Positions 35,640 to 47,235 of a stretch of DNA of 64,000 nt are shown piece by piece. A model generated the notes under the pieces. It searched no databases. It was given only the letters and a program-made list of their open reading frames with translations, and was not told the origin of the DNA. This stretch comes from Chamaecyparis obtusa (lineage: Eukaryota; Streptophyta; Pinopsida; Cupressales; Cupressaceae), in contig BSBK01002077.1 in NCBI GenBank assembly GCA_027943335.1, positions 62,001-126,000 of the forward strand. The letters are read 5' to 3'. Made by a program: the position numbers and the translations under genes. The first letter of the stretch is position 1. Each line of letters opens with the position of its first letter.

Positions 35640-36740
35640 CGGTAGACTCAGCCTATGGCTTGGGTAGATAGTCTAGATGCTCAATATATGTAAACCTACC
35701 ATATTCTTTTGGTTCCTTCCTACCTTCATCATTCTTCTCAACAAAATCATCAACTTTCACATCAACACTTTCAATCATTTTGTTAGTAGCCTTGTTCAAA
35801 CATTTGTATGCTTTTCTCTTAGTAGAATATCCTATAAATATTCCTTCATCACCCTTAGAGTCAAATTTACCATTTCTATCATCTTTCAGAATGTAACATC
35901 TACTTCCAAAATTTTTGAAATAAATTACATTTGGTGTGTAGCCAAACCATAGCTCATAAGGTGTCTTATTTGTATCTTTCTTCAGTTTAACTCAGGTCAA
36001 GGTGTATACAGTAGTGCTAACAGCTTCTCTCTAGTACATTTTTGCAACATCTTTCTCAATCATCAATGTTCTAGCATAGTCAACTGTAGATCGATTCCTT
36101 CTTTCTCCAATACCATTATGTTGCGGTGTCCTCGGTGTAGAAACCTATCTTTTAATTTCCATGCTCATTATAGAAGTTAGTGAATTCTTCAGAAATAAAC
36201 TCACCTCCTCTATCATATCTTAAGCATTTTAAATCTTTCCCGGTTTCCTTTTCAACTTTATCTTTATACCACTTAAACAATTTGAAAGCTTTAGATTTAT
36301 CTTTTAGAAACATAACTGTCATCATCATAGAGTAGTCATCAACAAATAAAATAAAATATTTGTCACCATAATAATTCTAAGCTCTCATAGGACCACATAA
36401 GTTGGTATGTACCAACTCCAAAATACCTTTAGAAGAATAGTCTTTTCTTTTGAAACTAGATTTAGTCATTTTTCCATTCTGACATTGATTGTACATAACA
36501 TGGTCAGGTTTAGTTAGACTTGGTAAACCTTTAACTCTTCTCTTCTTATTGATCTTAACCATGTTATCAAAATTCACATGACACGGTCTCTTATGCCACA
36601 ACCACACTTCTTCATTTCTAGCCAACAAACAAGAAATTTCAGCATTGTCAAGATAAAATAGATTACCTTTGGATTCTCCACCAGTACCTACCAGCTTTCT
36701 GATTTCATCATAGATTTTCACCTTTCTACTTTCAAATGAA
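35640..36740 (-). pseudogene. Copia C GAG-pre-integrase and integrase
   Basis: The first piece (36721-36377) has L-W-H-K-R-P-C-H-V-N-F, then C-Q-N-G-K-M-T-K-S-S-F and L-V-H-T-N-L-C-G-P-M. This covers the zinc region (one Cys reads as Gln-preceded C-Q, so pairing of the C-x2-C is uncertain) and the start of the core. The rest of the core to about 35960 is in broken frames. The post-core block homologous to G-I-F-L-G-Y is near 35830-35900. Confidence 0.82.
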
Positions 36741-36742
36741 AC

Positions 36743-37190
36743 TCAGTGACTTGAGTTATTCAATTGTGCTACACTCAATAGATTATAGTTAAGTCCTTTC
36801 ACCCAATATGCATTCTCACATCTAATCTTATCATTCAACAAGATAGATCCTTTTCCTTTCACTAGAAAAGGTGTATCATTTCCCATTTTAACAGATCCTC
36901 CATTGTAGTGTTCAAGGTATTCAAATGTATCCTCATCACTATTCATATGATGTGTACAACCACTATCAATAATACATGTATCATTCTTGCTAACTCTAGA
37001 TATAAGTGTTGTTTCTACATACCTTTCTTCTTCTTCTAAATCATCTTTCATTGCAACAAATACCACTTCAATTTTTTCATCAATGTCAGTGTCGGTGTCA
37101 TTATCATCATCTCCAACAAGGTAACATGACTTCTTTCCTTTGTCTTTGTAGTCTTGGTTGTTTCTTCTATCATAGTGTCAGTTTCCTCTA
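36743..37190 (-). pseudogene. Copia C aspartic protease
   Basis: The frame at 37066-36743 reads I-I-D-S-G-C-T-H-H-M, then V-K-G-K-G and W-V-K-G-L-N-Y-N-L-L-S-V-A-Q-L-N. The 107 codons are open. The acidic linker toward gag is out of frame. Confidence 0.87.
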
Positions 37191-37195
37191 TTATC

Positions 37196-38137
37196 TCAGT
37201 TATCTCTTCTGCCAAACTTTCCATCACCAGTTCGGTCATTGCCTTTATCTTCATCTTTCCTATTATGAGATCTAGAAATGATATGGCCAATCTCTTTACA
37301 ATTAAAACATGCTAAAGGTAACTTTCCTTTATACCTTCCTTTACCTTTATGAAGTCTCCTAGCCATAAGTGCTTCAATCTCATCAAGCTCATCTTCATTG
37401 TCACTGCCACTTTCATTCTTTATGTTATGTTTATTGCTAGACTTACCAATCTTTAGGGATGACATAAATGCAAACTCAACACTTAGTAAAATACTATTTT
37501 CATAGCTATTTCGCTCAAAATTAGTCACCTTACCAATTAGACTATCAAGTGTAAGATTACTACCAGGTGCAGATCTCATTTCATGAATAGAGGAGATTCT
37601 AATAGCATACATAGACAACAAGGTTCTCAATATTTTACTTACAACAATGTCTTCATAAATAATACCTTCTACTCCTTGAATAGCATTGACCACCTCTTTG
37701 ATTTGGTTAGAGTATTGTGTGATGTTTTCACCTTATTTCATCTTCATATCATCAAATCTACCTCTTAGGCTTTCAGCTCTAGCCCTCATTACATTTTCAT
37801 CTCCACCATAAACTAGTGCAAGCTTGTCCCACATTTCTTTCATTATTGTGCATGCTTTGACATCTTTGAATTCTACATCAAATAGAGGAGAAACAATCTC
37901 TATCATAGTTATATTGTGTTCATGTCTATCTCTCAGCCGATCAACTGTCAAAGGTCCAATACTCGGTTGTATGTAGCCATTGTCTAGGAGATGAAGAGTA
38001 GATTCTTCCATTCTAGATATGTGTAGCCTCATCCTTCTTTGCAATGTCATCAAGTTATCTTTGTTCAGCTTAGGCACTTCCCTTTTATATATCTTGTGAT
38101 CTTTTTTCTCAAGTCCTTGAAACTTTCCTCCAAGCAA
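37196..38137 (-). pseudogene. Copia C gag
   Basis: The start at 38137 gives M-L-G-G-K-F-Q-G-L-E, then K-R-E-V-P-K-L-N-K. M-W-D-K-L-A-L-V-Y and R-G-R-F-D-D-M-K-M precede a stop at 37733. The second piece (37693-37196) is open and ends with a damaged knuckle, C-F-N-C-K-E-I-G-H-I-I-S-R-S, where Ser replaces the last Cys. The N terminus is longer than in A and B, where Gag starts at the M-Y-K position. Confidence 0.87.
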
Positions 38138-38145
38138 CCAATATT

Positions 38146-38156
38146 CTTTGATACCA
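38146..38156 (-). other. Primer-binding site of Copia C
   Basis: The minus strand reads TGGTATCAAAG, as in B. It is followed by CAATTG-type sequence but not by the expected LTR. Confidence 0.85.
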
Positions 38157-38164
38157 ATTGCTAG

Positions 38165-38230
38165 ACATCTTAGAGTTTGGGACTGTAGGATAACTTTAAC
38201 TGATTCACCCCCCCTCTCAGTTATCTAACA
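38165..38230 (+). repeat. Inverted 66-bp LTR terminus at the right end of Copia C
   Basis: The reverse complement of this segment starts TGTTAGATAACTGAGAGG. It follows 7615-7680 of the C LTR to the AGATGT block. Here it lies in the opposite orientation to the normal LTR. C is therefore bounded on both sides by the same LTR terminus facing outward. Confidence 0.8.
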
Positions 38231-38343
38231 CAAGTTGTTGTTAATATTTGAAGAATTAAATTTTTTTTTTCTCTATTTCCCTTCTTTAAAACTATTAAAA
38301 TATGCATGAAGAAATTCTTACATGTTAAGATAATGGCAACATC
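38231..38343. other. Short unassigned spacer between C and G
   Basis: AT-rich, with a T-run near 38260. No gene was seen. It is the left flank of the chromovirus insertion and would be continuous with 46435. Confidence 0.5.
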
Positions 38344-38348
38344 ATGAG
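38344..38348. repeat. Left target-site duplication of G
   Basis: ATGAG, identical to 46430-46434. Confidence 0.95.
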
Positions 38349-40027
38349 TGATGTATGATAAACTTCAAGGTTAGCTTTCACACCCTCCAAGAGACTTCAC
38401 TTGCCTCCTAGTATCCTATTCCTCTATAGGTTCTTCCAATAGACTTAGATCATTAAATAAGACCTATTCAAACTCTTCTTATAAGAGTCAATCTTTGAAA
38501 ACTTCACCTTGACTAATCAACACCTTAGTTTTGATTCACTTCTCCACACTCACTTAGAAGGCTCTAAGTGTCAAATCTCCACAAACATGCTCCAACATTG
38601 CAGGGGTCTTCTCCATCATGAAAAAATTATTTTTATTTCACATTTGATCCATTTTGTAAGTTTCTTCAATCATCTTCTTATCGTATTCCATGATTCATCA
38701 TGAATTGACCTTAAAAATAGGCCTATTCTTGTAGCCCTAACCAATCACCTTTTCCTATTTCTTACAAAACTTTTCCAAACAACTTGAAAATATAAGACTT
38801 GATTTGAGTACCCTTTATGAAGTTTTAAAACATTCATAAGTTTTCTGGGCCTTATAGTGATCGTACAGGGTGTTCCTACTAACTAGTGCAAGAGGCCTAA
38901 TAGGCCTAATTTCTAGGACTAAACAGTGAATTTGATAGAAAACTTGTTCAAACCAAATCCTAAATGATTGGTAGGACTTCTATCTACATAAAATGGATAT
39001 ATATGATGTTTACCTTCATCAAAAATTCTTGGAGCAGTATGGAACCATACAACCTTGCAATTTTTCTTCACTTCTTTCACCTCTACACCTTTAACCAGGC
39101 TTCCAAAACTCACCTAGGGCCTAGCATATAAAATAGTTCCTCATCTTTTGAAACTTCCTAATCCCTAAAATATATACACTAATTGAATCCCCTAACATTT
39201 TAATCTAACCCTAGGCATTTCCCATGGCTAGATTTCATGGGGGAGCCATGAATGCATGGACTGTTCCAAAATAAAACCAGTCAAAACACCCGATCTAAAA
39301 CACTAGAAATCAGAAGCTAGAAGTCATCAAAACAATTAACACTTCAAATGAAAAAGTATCCTAAAAGTCCATATAACATTAAATAATCATTTATTTTGGA
39401 CTTTCAATCCACAAAGTATGACTATCAACACAAACACTAGAAAATCTTTGTTAAAATACTTGCAGAGCTCTCTTTTCTTTTCTCTAAAAACTATTACAAT
39501 GTATGAATGAATCTCCTATTTTTAGTCTTAGGTATCATTAGATTCCATTTTTCTTACTTTTAGGGCTTTTTGGTCAAGTACCAACTCCTAAACTTTAGGG
39601 AATCCAAAGATACCCGTATGCATGCAACTCTTTGCAATAATTTCTAATGTTGATGGCAACTTCCTTTCAACACTTGGCAACTTTGATTTATGTCATAATC
39701 CTATATTATAGGACTCATAACCTCATATTTCTCAAGGATCCAAGGTCATTTATGACCATAATGGCATCTTTACAACCATTAACAACTCTAAAGCCTAAGA
39801 CACATCAATGATTCAATCTTATTATTCCTACACTACGAAATTGAAATATCAACTAACAAAGGCTAATTAGTGACCTTATTCCTAGTGATTAATTCACTTA
39901 GCCAACATTTCAAGAGACCTACTAAGGTCCTCAAACAACCTATTCTAACTTCTTGACTTGGCTAGAGTCAAGTACAAGCCAAAAAAAATCTCTAACCATG
40001 GAGGCTAGCCTAGGTGCTCCTGCACCA
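38349..40027 (-). repeat. 3' LTR of G
   Basis: In plus orientation it runs TGATGTATGATAAAC to GCTCCTGCACCA, 1,679 bp. It matches 44751-46429 throughout. Small open frames in it are shadows, and the same ones recur in the other LTR. Confidence 0.96.
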
Positions 40028-40040
40028 TCCTCCCCAAAAA
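40028..40040 (-). other. Polypurine tract of G
   Basis: The minus strand reads TTTTTGGGGAGGA, directly before the LTR start TGGTGCAGG. Confidence 0.9.
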
Positions 40041-40048
40041 TAAGAACT

Positions 40049-40429
40049 TCAATCCATCCTTGGATTGATGATGATAGGATCAATGCCCATCCTTTTAAAC
40101 TCTGATTCTTTGACCCAAATTGCATCAGCAACACTCTACCCATACCTCTAAATGAGGTGTTCCTTATACTCCTTGAGTCTAGTCTTTTTGTAGACCCTGG
40201 TGTCTAGTACTCTCTCTGGTCCTGTATCTGTAGCAAGAGGGAGTTGTAAGTCTTCTACATCCCTAATAACTTCATGGATGGTTTGGTTCATATCTTCTTG
40301 AGGCCCTTTATAATGGACAAGGTCTAAAACATTGAAAATATTAGACAGTCAAATGTCCTCTGGCAGGTCTACTTTGTAAGCATTGTCACCATATCTTGCT
40401 AAGATAGGACAAGGTCCTATCCTCCTCAT
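40049..40429 (-). pseudogene. G integrase C-terminus: GPY/F module and chromodomain
   Basis: The reading continues in the integrase frame past a stop at 40427-40429. G-P-C-P-I-L-A-R-Y-G then D-N-A-Y-K-V-D-L-P is the GPY/F module. After a linker, 40211-40077 reads V-L-D-T-R-V-Y-K-K-T-R, then Y-K-E-H-L-I. Two stops later come A-D-A-I-W-V and F-K-R-M-G. This is the plant chromodomain of chromoviral integrases, thought to steer integration toward particular chromatin. Four stops in this part include the first. The natural end is TGA at 40049-40051. Confidence 0.85.
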
Positions 40430-41524
40430 TTATAGCTTGTGAGGTACTCTTTTTTGCAACCTTGACTTGTTTAGATGCACCATGACAAGATCACCAACAT
40501 TGAACTCAACTATCCTTCTACCTTCATCTACCTTTGCTTTGTATTTGTTCGTGTTGTCTACTAATGTCTTCCTCACTGTTTCATGAACCTCTTTCATAGA
40601 AAATGCAAAATCATCTGCATATCCACTTTCTTTGACTCCTTTCATATCTCTCAACTCATAGAAACCCCTTGGATGTAGTCCATAAACTATCTCAAATGGA
40701 CTCTTCCCTATGGATCTATTCAAGGTGTCATTGTAGGCATATTCAGCTTGCCCAATCAACTGATCCCATTGTTGTCTGTACTCCTTAGTCAAACATCTTA
40801 GAAGATTTCCAAGGATCCTATTAAAAACCTCAGTTTGACCATCAGTTTGGGGATGGTAGGATGATCCAAAAGATAATTTGGTGCCCAATCTTTGCCAAAG
40901 ATTCTTCCAAAAATGACTCATAAACTTAGTGTCCCTATTTGACACAATGCTGATAGGTAACCCATGGATTCTCACAATTTCTTTGAAGAATAGAGATTCT
41001 ATTTGACTTGCATCATTTGTGGTCTTGCATGGTACAAAGTGAGCCATCTTGCTGAACCTATCCACAACCACATACACACTATCCATGCCTTGTCTAGTCT
41101 TGGGTAACCCAACAACAAAATCCATGCTTAAACATTCCCATGGCCTAGTAGGAATAGGTAGTGGTTGATAAATACCAGTATTGGTAGAAGTTCCCTTGGC
41201 CTTTTGACATACAACACAACTTTCCACATACCTCCTAACATCAAGATTCATTCTAGGCTAATAATAAAACCTTGAAACAAGGTCTTGAGTCTTAGTGATC
41301 CCAAAGTGACCACTCAAAGTACCATTATGCTTTTCTTGAATCAAATTCTCTCTAATAGAGCCTCTAGGAACACACAATTGATTCCCTTTGAACAAGAGAT
41401 CACTTTTCAAAGTATACTCAGCATATTTACTATGAAAATGATTCTTGTATTCAGCACATACCTTGTAAATGTCAACAAAGTCCTCATCATATTCATATAG
41501 ATCCTTGAAATGATCTATCCCCAT
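40430..41524 (-). pseudogene. G integrase, zinc finger and catalytic core
   Basis: The HHCC region spans 41524-41200 (K-H-N-G-T-L-S-G-H-F-G, then C-V-V-C-Q-K-A-K-G). One in-frame stop lies at 41255-41257 between the His pair and the Cys pair. The core in the 273-codon frame has M-D-F-V-V-G-L-P with the first Asp. It then has S-N-R-D-T-K-F, where the family often has S-D-R-D, and Q-T-D-G-Q-T-E-V-F-N with the catalytic Glu. P-F-E-I-V-Y-G and F-N-V-G-D-L-V-M-V follow. It is well preserved. Confidence 0.92.
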
Positions 41525-41542
41525 GCTTTTGAACTGAATTTC

Positions 41543-42775
41543 TTAGAGTTTGAGGGATCTTCTTGACAATGCATCAGCCACATTTTTTAGAACACCCTTC
41601 TTGTACTTGATATTGAAGGTGTAAGCTTGTAGGTACTCAACCCACTTCATGTACTTGTGACTCAACTTCTCTTGTGAATTTAGAAAACTAAGTGCTTGAT
41701 TGTCTGAATAAACTATGAATTCCTTGGGAAGCAAGTAATGCCTCCACTTTCTTAAAGCTTGGAACAATGCATACATCTCTAGGTCATATGAGGAGTAATT
41801 CCTCTTAGCCTCACTTAACTTTTCAAAATGGAAAGCCACCGGTCTGCCCTCTTGGCTTAGAACAACCCCAATTGCTACATTGCTAGCATCACACTCAATG
41901 GTGAATAGCTTCTCAAATCTTGGCAGCACTAAAATAGGTTGGGTAGCTATCCTTTCCTTCAACAACTCAAAGCTCTTGTTAGCATCTTCATTCCACACAA
42001 ACTTGGTTTTCATTCCTCCTTTGATAGTATCCAACCTAGGAGCACAAATTGCACTAAATTGTCTTATGAACTTTCTATAGTATTGTGTAAGACCATGAAA
42101 ACTCCTTACCTCAATTGCTGACCTTGGAGTAGGCCAATTCATGATAGCCTCCACTTTACTCTTATCCATTTTCAGATTGCCATGTGATAAGACAAACCCA
42201 AGGTATACTAATTCTGATTTGATGAACTCACACTTCTCCAAGTTGATCATCAACTTCTCCTCATGCAGCTTCTTGAAGACAATGTCAAGGTGTTCCAAAT
42301 TCTCACTCCTTGTCTTGCTAAAAATGAGTATATCATCTAGATATACAACTACAAACTTGCCTATGTAGTCCTTGAGTACTTCATTCATGAGCTTCATGAA
42401 TGTGGAGGGGGAATTTGACAAACCAAATGGCATGACAAGCCATTCATATAGACCTTCATTGGTCTTGAAGGTTCTCTTCCACTCATCACCTTCATGGATT
42501 CTTATTTGGTGATAGCCACTCTTCAAGTCTATCTTGCTATAGTACTTTGCTTCACCTAAACAGTCCATTAAGTTTTCAATCCTAGGGATAGGGAACTTAT
42601 ATCTTATGGTTATCCTATTGATAGCCCTTGAGTCAGTACATAGCCTCCAAGTTCCTCCTTTCTTAGGTGAAAGTACGGTGGGTACAACACATAGACTAAT
42701 ACTCTTCCTAATTAGGCCTTGGTCTAAGAGCTCTTGTATTTGCCTTGTTATTTCCTCATTTTGTTGAGGGGTCAT
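41543..42775 (-). pseudogene. G reverse transcriptase and RNase H
   Basis: The 410 codons are uninterrupted. RT blocks are C-T-D-S-R-A-I-N-R-I-T, F-P-I-P-R-I-E-N-L, Y-S-K-I-D-L-K-S-G-Y-H-Q-I and V-M-P-F-G-L-S-N-S-P. The catalytic Y-L-D-D-I-L-I-F-S is intact. RNase H follows with F-T-I-E-C-D-A-S-N-V-A-I-G, F-E-K-L-S-E-A and I-V-Y-S-D-N-Q-A-L. It ends near N-V-A-D-A-L-S-R-R. The domain itself looks intact; the breaks lie on either side (stops at 41540 and 42890). Confidence 0.93.
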
Positions 42776-42892
42776 CTTATAAGAAGCTTTGTTAGGTAGG
42801 GTAGTTCCTGGGATAAATTCTATCCTATGGCTTATGGCTCTTTGAGAGGGTAAGTTTGATGGTTGACCATCACTTACAATGCCTTGGTAAGT

Positions 42893-43672
42893 CTACAACA
42901 TACCTTGAATCTCCCTTGGTAATTCAATCTTCTTGGATACCTTACTTTCATCTCCCTCTCTTGGTTTCAACACCAATGCATAGCCTATGCCTTCACTCTC
43001 TCCCATGGTTTTTAGGAACTCCTTTTCACCTACCATAAGAACATTTGGACTTGTTGTCTTTACTTCATCATCCTCCAACAATGACTAAATTTTGAAGGTT
43101 ACATTGTCCTTCTTGAAAGAATAAGAATTCTTTCCTCCATCATGTATCGCTTGGTGGTCAAATTGCCATGGTCTACCTAGGAGAAAATGACATGCATCCA
43201 TAGGTAACACATCACATAAAACTTTGTCTTTGTACCTTCCAATCAAGAACTCCACCCATGCTTGCTCATTCACTAACACATGTTGACCCTTATTGAGCCA
43301 AGTGACCTTGTAAGGATTGGTGTGGGGTATCCTTGTCAACTTCAACTTGCTGACTACCTCCTCTAACACAATATTGTCAATAGATCCTAAATCTATAATG
43401 ACCCTACATACTTTCCCCAGTATCTTGCATTTGATCCTAAACAAAGATCTCCTTTGGCTTGGATCCTCCTTCACCAATTCCTTGATTGGAGTCCTCCTCA
43501 TCATGAGGTTCTCTCCTTCCTCTGAATTCAGTGGTACTTCAGTATTCTTTTCTTCTATATTGGAGTCATATTGAACTAAGTTAGTCCTCTTATCACCTCC
43601 TTGTGATGAACCACCTTTCTTCGGGCATCTATAGGCAGGGTGCCCCATTTGATTACAATGGTAGAACTTCAT
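42893..43672 (-). pseudogene. G zinc knuckle and aspartic protease
   Basis: The frame at 43672-43085 begins with the knuckle C-N-Q-M-G-H-P-A-Y-R-C, preceded by F-Y-H in place of a first Cys-x-x. The protease follows as V-I-I-D-L-G-S-I-D-N-I-V; the usual D-S/T-G-S triad is D-L-G-S here, so activity is doubtful. L-L-G-R-P-W-Q-F-D and K-K-D-N-V-T-F precede a stop at 43082-43084. A further 62 codons (43081-42893) link to RT in the same frame. Confidence 0.88.
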
Positions 43673-43771
43673 ATTGGAAAAATAATTGCCTCTTCCTCCT
43701 TGTGATGAACCACCACTTCTTCCTCTAAAGCTAGAGTTAGAATTTCTTCCTCTACCACCTCTGCTTGAGCT

Positions 43772-44571
43772 TCATTCTTTCTTCTCACTAAACTTTACCT
43801 CACCTTGAGCTCTTGAATCAGTACTTCTTCCACCATAGCCACCTCTTTGACCTTTCGTATCTTTTCCTTTGCCTTTTCCTTTGGAGGTTTCTTGCTTTAT
43901 CTTACTCTTCTCCTCTATCTTCAAGGCCATTTGGTAGTATTGCCTAATGGATTTGAAGTTCACTAGACTCATCTCCTCTTGAATAGACCATATGAGGCCA
44001 TTTAAGTATCTTGCAAGCTTTATGCTCTCTTCTTCAACTACCTTGGACCTCAAACATAATGTTTGAAACTCCTCGGTGTAGACTTGTACATACAAATCTT
44101 TTTGCATAAGATTATGTCTCCTTCTATGAATTTGGACTTCATAGTCATCAGGAAGGTAGGTTTTCTTGACTTTGGATACCATACCCTTCCATGTCACAAT
44201 AGGACCTTTCCATCCTTCTCTCTCTCAGTTTGCACAAACTTCCACCAAGTAAGAGTTGAACCTCTTAGTCTAGACTTGGCCACCATTACCTTTTGTGCTT
44301 CAGAGATACCATCACATTCAAAATGGTTCTCTATGCTATCAATCTAATCCACAACTGAATCTGGATCCATTTGTCCACTAAATAGTGACACACCTTCCAA
44401 AGCTTTACCACTCAATGCTTTTAATGCTTTTAAGAATGGCTCTTCAAGAAGAACAGGGTCAAGTGTTGGTGCTTCCTCTTCCAACTCTAATTCCTTCTCC
44501 CTTGCTTTAGCTTCTTCCTTTTGGTCAATCTTGTCCTTGACCTTATATGCTTTGTCTTGGACTTCACCCAA
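43772..44571 (-). pseudogene. G gag
   Basis: The frame at 44571-44344 is acidic and Lys/Glu-rich (coiled-coil-like) and passes into the Gag core near 44345. The main part, 44197-43772, has M-T-W-K-G-M-V-S-K and Y-L-P-D-D-Y. Y-V-Q-V-Y-T-E-E-F-Q and A-R-Y-L-N-G-L follow, then a Lys/Gly-rich basic tail. The two parts are in different frames, so one small indel lies near 44200-44340. The start may lie upstream of 44571. Confidence 0.85.
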
Positions 44572-44735
44572 GAGCTACTCCATTTGAGCTAGTCTTTGCC
44601 TTAGCAATTTGTTATCCTCCTCTTATTCCTCAACATACTTTCCTAATTCAGCATTAGTCACCATGGATTTATTTGGTGTATTCTCTCCTACTGATTCAAA
44701 AGATTGCAACATTAACCACAAGCTTGATCAACTAA

Positions 44736-44747
44736 GCTCTAATACCA
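44736..44747 (-). other. Primer-binding site of G
   Basis: The minus strand reads TGGTATTAGAGC, 3 nt inside the 5' LTR. It is one change from the plant initiator Met-tRNA complement TGGTATCAGAGC. Confidence 0.9.
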
Positions 44748-44750
44748 ATA

Positions 44751-46429
44751 TGATGTATGATAAACTTCAAGGTTAGCTTTCACACCCTCCAAGAGACTTC
44801 ACTTGCCTCCTAGTATCCTATTCCTCTATAGGGTCTTCCAATATGCTTAGATCATTAACTAATACCTATTCAAACTCTTCTTATAAGATTCAATCTCTGA
44901 AAACTTCACCTTGAATGATCAACACCTTAGTTTTGATTCACTTCTCCACACTCACTTAGAAGGCTCTAAGTGTCAAATCTCCACAAACATGCTCCAACAT
45001 TGTAGGGGTCTTCTCCATCATGAAAAAATTATTTTTCTTACTCATTTGATCCATTTTGGAAGGGTCTTCAATCATCTTCTTATCGGATTCCATGATTCAT
45101 CATGAATTGACCTTAAAAATAGGCCTATTCTAGTAGCCCTAACCAGTCACCTTTTCCTATTTCTTACAAACCTTTTCCAAAAAAATTACAAATATAAGAC
45201 TTTATTCGAGTACCCTTTTGGAAGTTTTAAAACATTCATAAGGTTTCTAGGCCTGATAGTGACCATACAGGGGGTTCCTACTAACTAGGGCAAGAGGCCT
45301 AATAGGCCTAATTTCTAGGACTAAACGGTGAATTTGATAGCAAACTTGTTCAAACCAAATCCTAAATCATTGGTATGAATTCTATCTACATAGAATGGAT
45401 AGATATGATTTTTATCTTCATGAAAAATTCTTGGAGCAGTACGGAACCATACAACCTTGCAATTTTTCTTCACTTCTTTCACCTCTAGACCTCTAATTGG
45501 GCTTCCAAAACTCGCCTAGGGCCTAGCATATAAAATAGCTCCTCATCTTTTGAAACTTCCTAATCCATAAACTATATACACTAATTGACTCCACTAACAT
45601 TTCCATCTAACCCTAGGCATTTCTCATGGCTATATTTCATGGGGGAGCCATGAATGCATGGACTGTTCCAAAACAAAACCAGTCAAAATACCCGATCTAA
45701 AACACTATAAATTAGAAGCTAGAAGTCCTCAAAAAAATTAACACTTCAAATGAAAAATTATCCTAATAGTCCATAGAACACTAAATAAGCATTGGTTTTT
45801 GACTTTCAATCCACAAAGTATGACTGTCAACACAAACACTAGAAAATCTCTATTAAAGTATTTGTTGAGCTCTCTTTTCTTTTCTCTAAAAACCATTACA
45901 ATGTATGAATGAATCTCCTATTTTTAGTCTTAGGTATCATTAGATGCCATTTTCCTTACTTTCAGGGATTTTTTGTTGATTACCAACTCCTAAACTTTAG
46001 GGAATCCAAAGCTACCCATATGCATGCAACTCTTTGTAATAATTTCCAATGTTGATGGCAACTTCCTTTCAACACTTGGCAACTTTGATTTATGTCATGA
46101 TCCTAAATTCTAGGACTCATAACCTCCTATTTCTTGAGGATCCAAGGTCATTTATGACCATAATGGAATCTTTACAACCATTAAAAACTCTAAATCCTAA
46201 GACACATTAATGATTCAATCTTATTATTCCTACACTGGGAAATTGAAATAGCAACTAACAAAGGCTAATTAGTGACCTTAGCCCTAGTGACTAATTCACT
46301 TAGCCAACATTGCAAGAGACTTACTAAGGTCCTCAAAAAACCTATTCTAACTTCTTGACTTGGCTAGAGTCAAGTACAAGCCAAAAAAACTCACTAACCA
46401 TGGAGGCTAGCCTAGGTGCTCCTGCACCA
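44751..46429 (-). repeat. 5' LTR of G
   Basis: This is the 1,679-bp partner of 38349-40027, in the same orientation. By eye about 18 of the last 310 bp differ. Confidence 0.96.
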
Positions 46430-46434
46430 ATGAG
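46430..46434. repeat. Right target-site duplication of G
   Basis: ATGAG, identical to 38344-38348. Confidence 0.95.
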
Positions 46435-47049
46435 GAAGGATGGAAAATATACATGTGGTTCACTTAGTAAAATGGAAACATGAATGGTGGCTTATTTTGT
46501 GGGACCCACTTTTTTCCCACAATGAAGCAAGGATGTTACATATGACATGCATTTGATGGTTAACAACAATGGTATGGTCACATGGAATAGTTTCAGAGGT
46601 TTAAATTGTTGTTAAGGTGGACGATTCATGAGGATGCAATGAAGAAAAGGTAACTCATAATGAGTTATTTGCAACTTCATGATAATTTTTTAAGACAGTA
46701 TTTTTCACTCATAGTTGTGTGAGGTGTTGACATGTGTTTAGGGAAATGAAGGGAGGTTGTAAAATTTGGACCATGTTGATTGTTATGTGGTTGAGCCAGT
46801 GATCATTTTCCATGTGCATTAGGATTTCCATGAGTTACAATTCAAGACTTTTTTACTACATTTTGAGGATTGCAGATTGACAAAAAATGGGTTTCATATC
46901 AAAACTGGCATCTTAAGGATGTTACATTTACTCTTGAAATATGGTACAGTTTAGAGAATGCTTTGTTACTTTCTTCCATTCATTTTATCATATGTTTTGG
47001 TAACCAAGAATTTCAGATTGAAAAGATTTCATAGTTGTGAACTTTAGTA

Positions 47050-47235
47050 GAGAGATTTCTTGAATTAGCAAGTTGTGGTAGTCAATTTAAAACCTAGAGG
47101 AATTCTATTTATAATTAATTGTAGATGAGATTATGTGTAGTACAAAGATTACCTGAATTAGCAAGTTGTGGTAGTTAATATAAAACCTAGAGGAATGTTA
47201 TTTATAGCTGACTGTAGATGATATTATGTGTATTC
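47050..47235. repeat. 93-bp tandem duplication inside R2
   Basis: Two diverged units contain GAATTAGCAAGTTGTGGTAG at 47062 and 47155. R1 has one unit (around 1400-1480), so the duplication is specific to R2. Confidence 0.8.

Larger units (their letters stand above)
7615..38160 (-). mobile_element. Ty1/Copia element C, outer host of the nest
   Basis: C consists of 7615-9475 plus 33733-38160; everything between is Copia B with its own insert D. On the minus strand the order is primer site (38156-38146), gag, protease, integrase, RT, RNase H, 3' UTR and 3' LTR (9128-7615). At 38161 the expected 5' LTR is missing and is replaced by a 66-bp inverted LTR terminus. It is the oldest layer of the nest. 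All its genes are broken. Confidence 0.85.
38349..46429 (-). mobile_element. Complete Ty3/Gypsy chromovirus G
   Basis: This 8,081-bp element has two LTRs of exactly 1,679 bp, a primer site, a polypurine tract and a perfect ATGAG duplication. On the minus strand the order is gag, protease, RT, RNase H, integrase with a C-terminal chromodomain. All domains after the first part of gag lie in one frame, down to a natural stop at 40049-40051. About nine premature stops and one frameshift make it inactive. The LTRs differ by about 6 percent in the stretches I compared. Confidence 0.96.

Noticed and set aside
38509..38703. 64-codon frame, repeated at 44911-45105
   Set aside because: Both copies lie at the same position in the two LTRs of G. 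The frame is a chance open stretch in the LTR.
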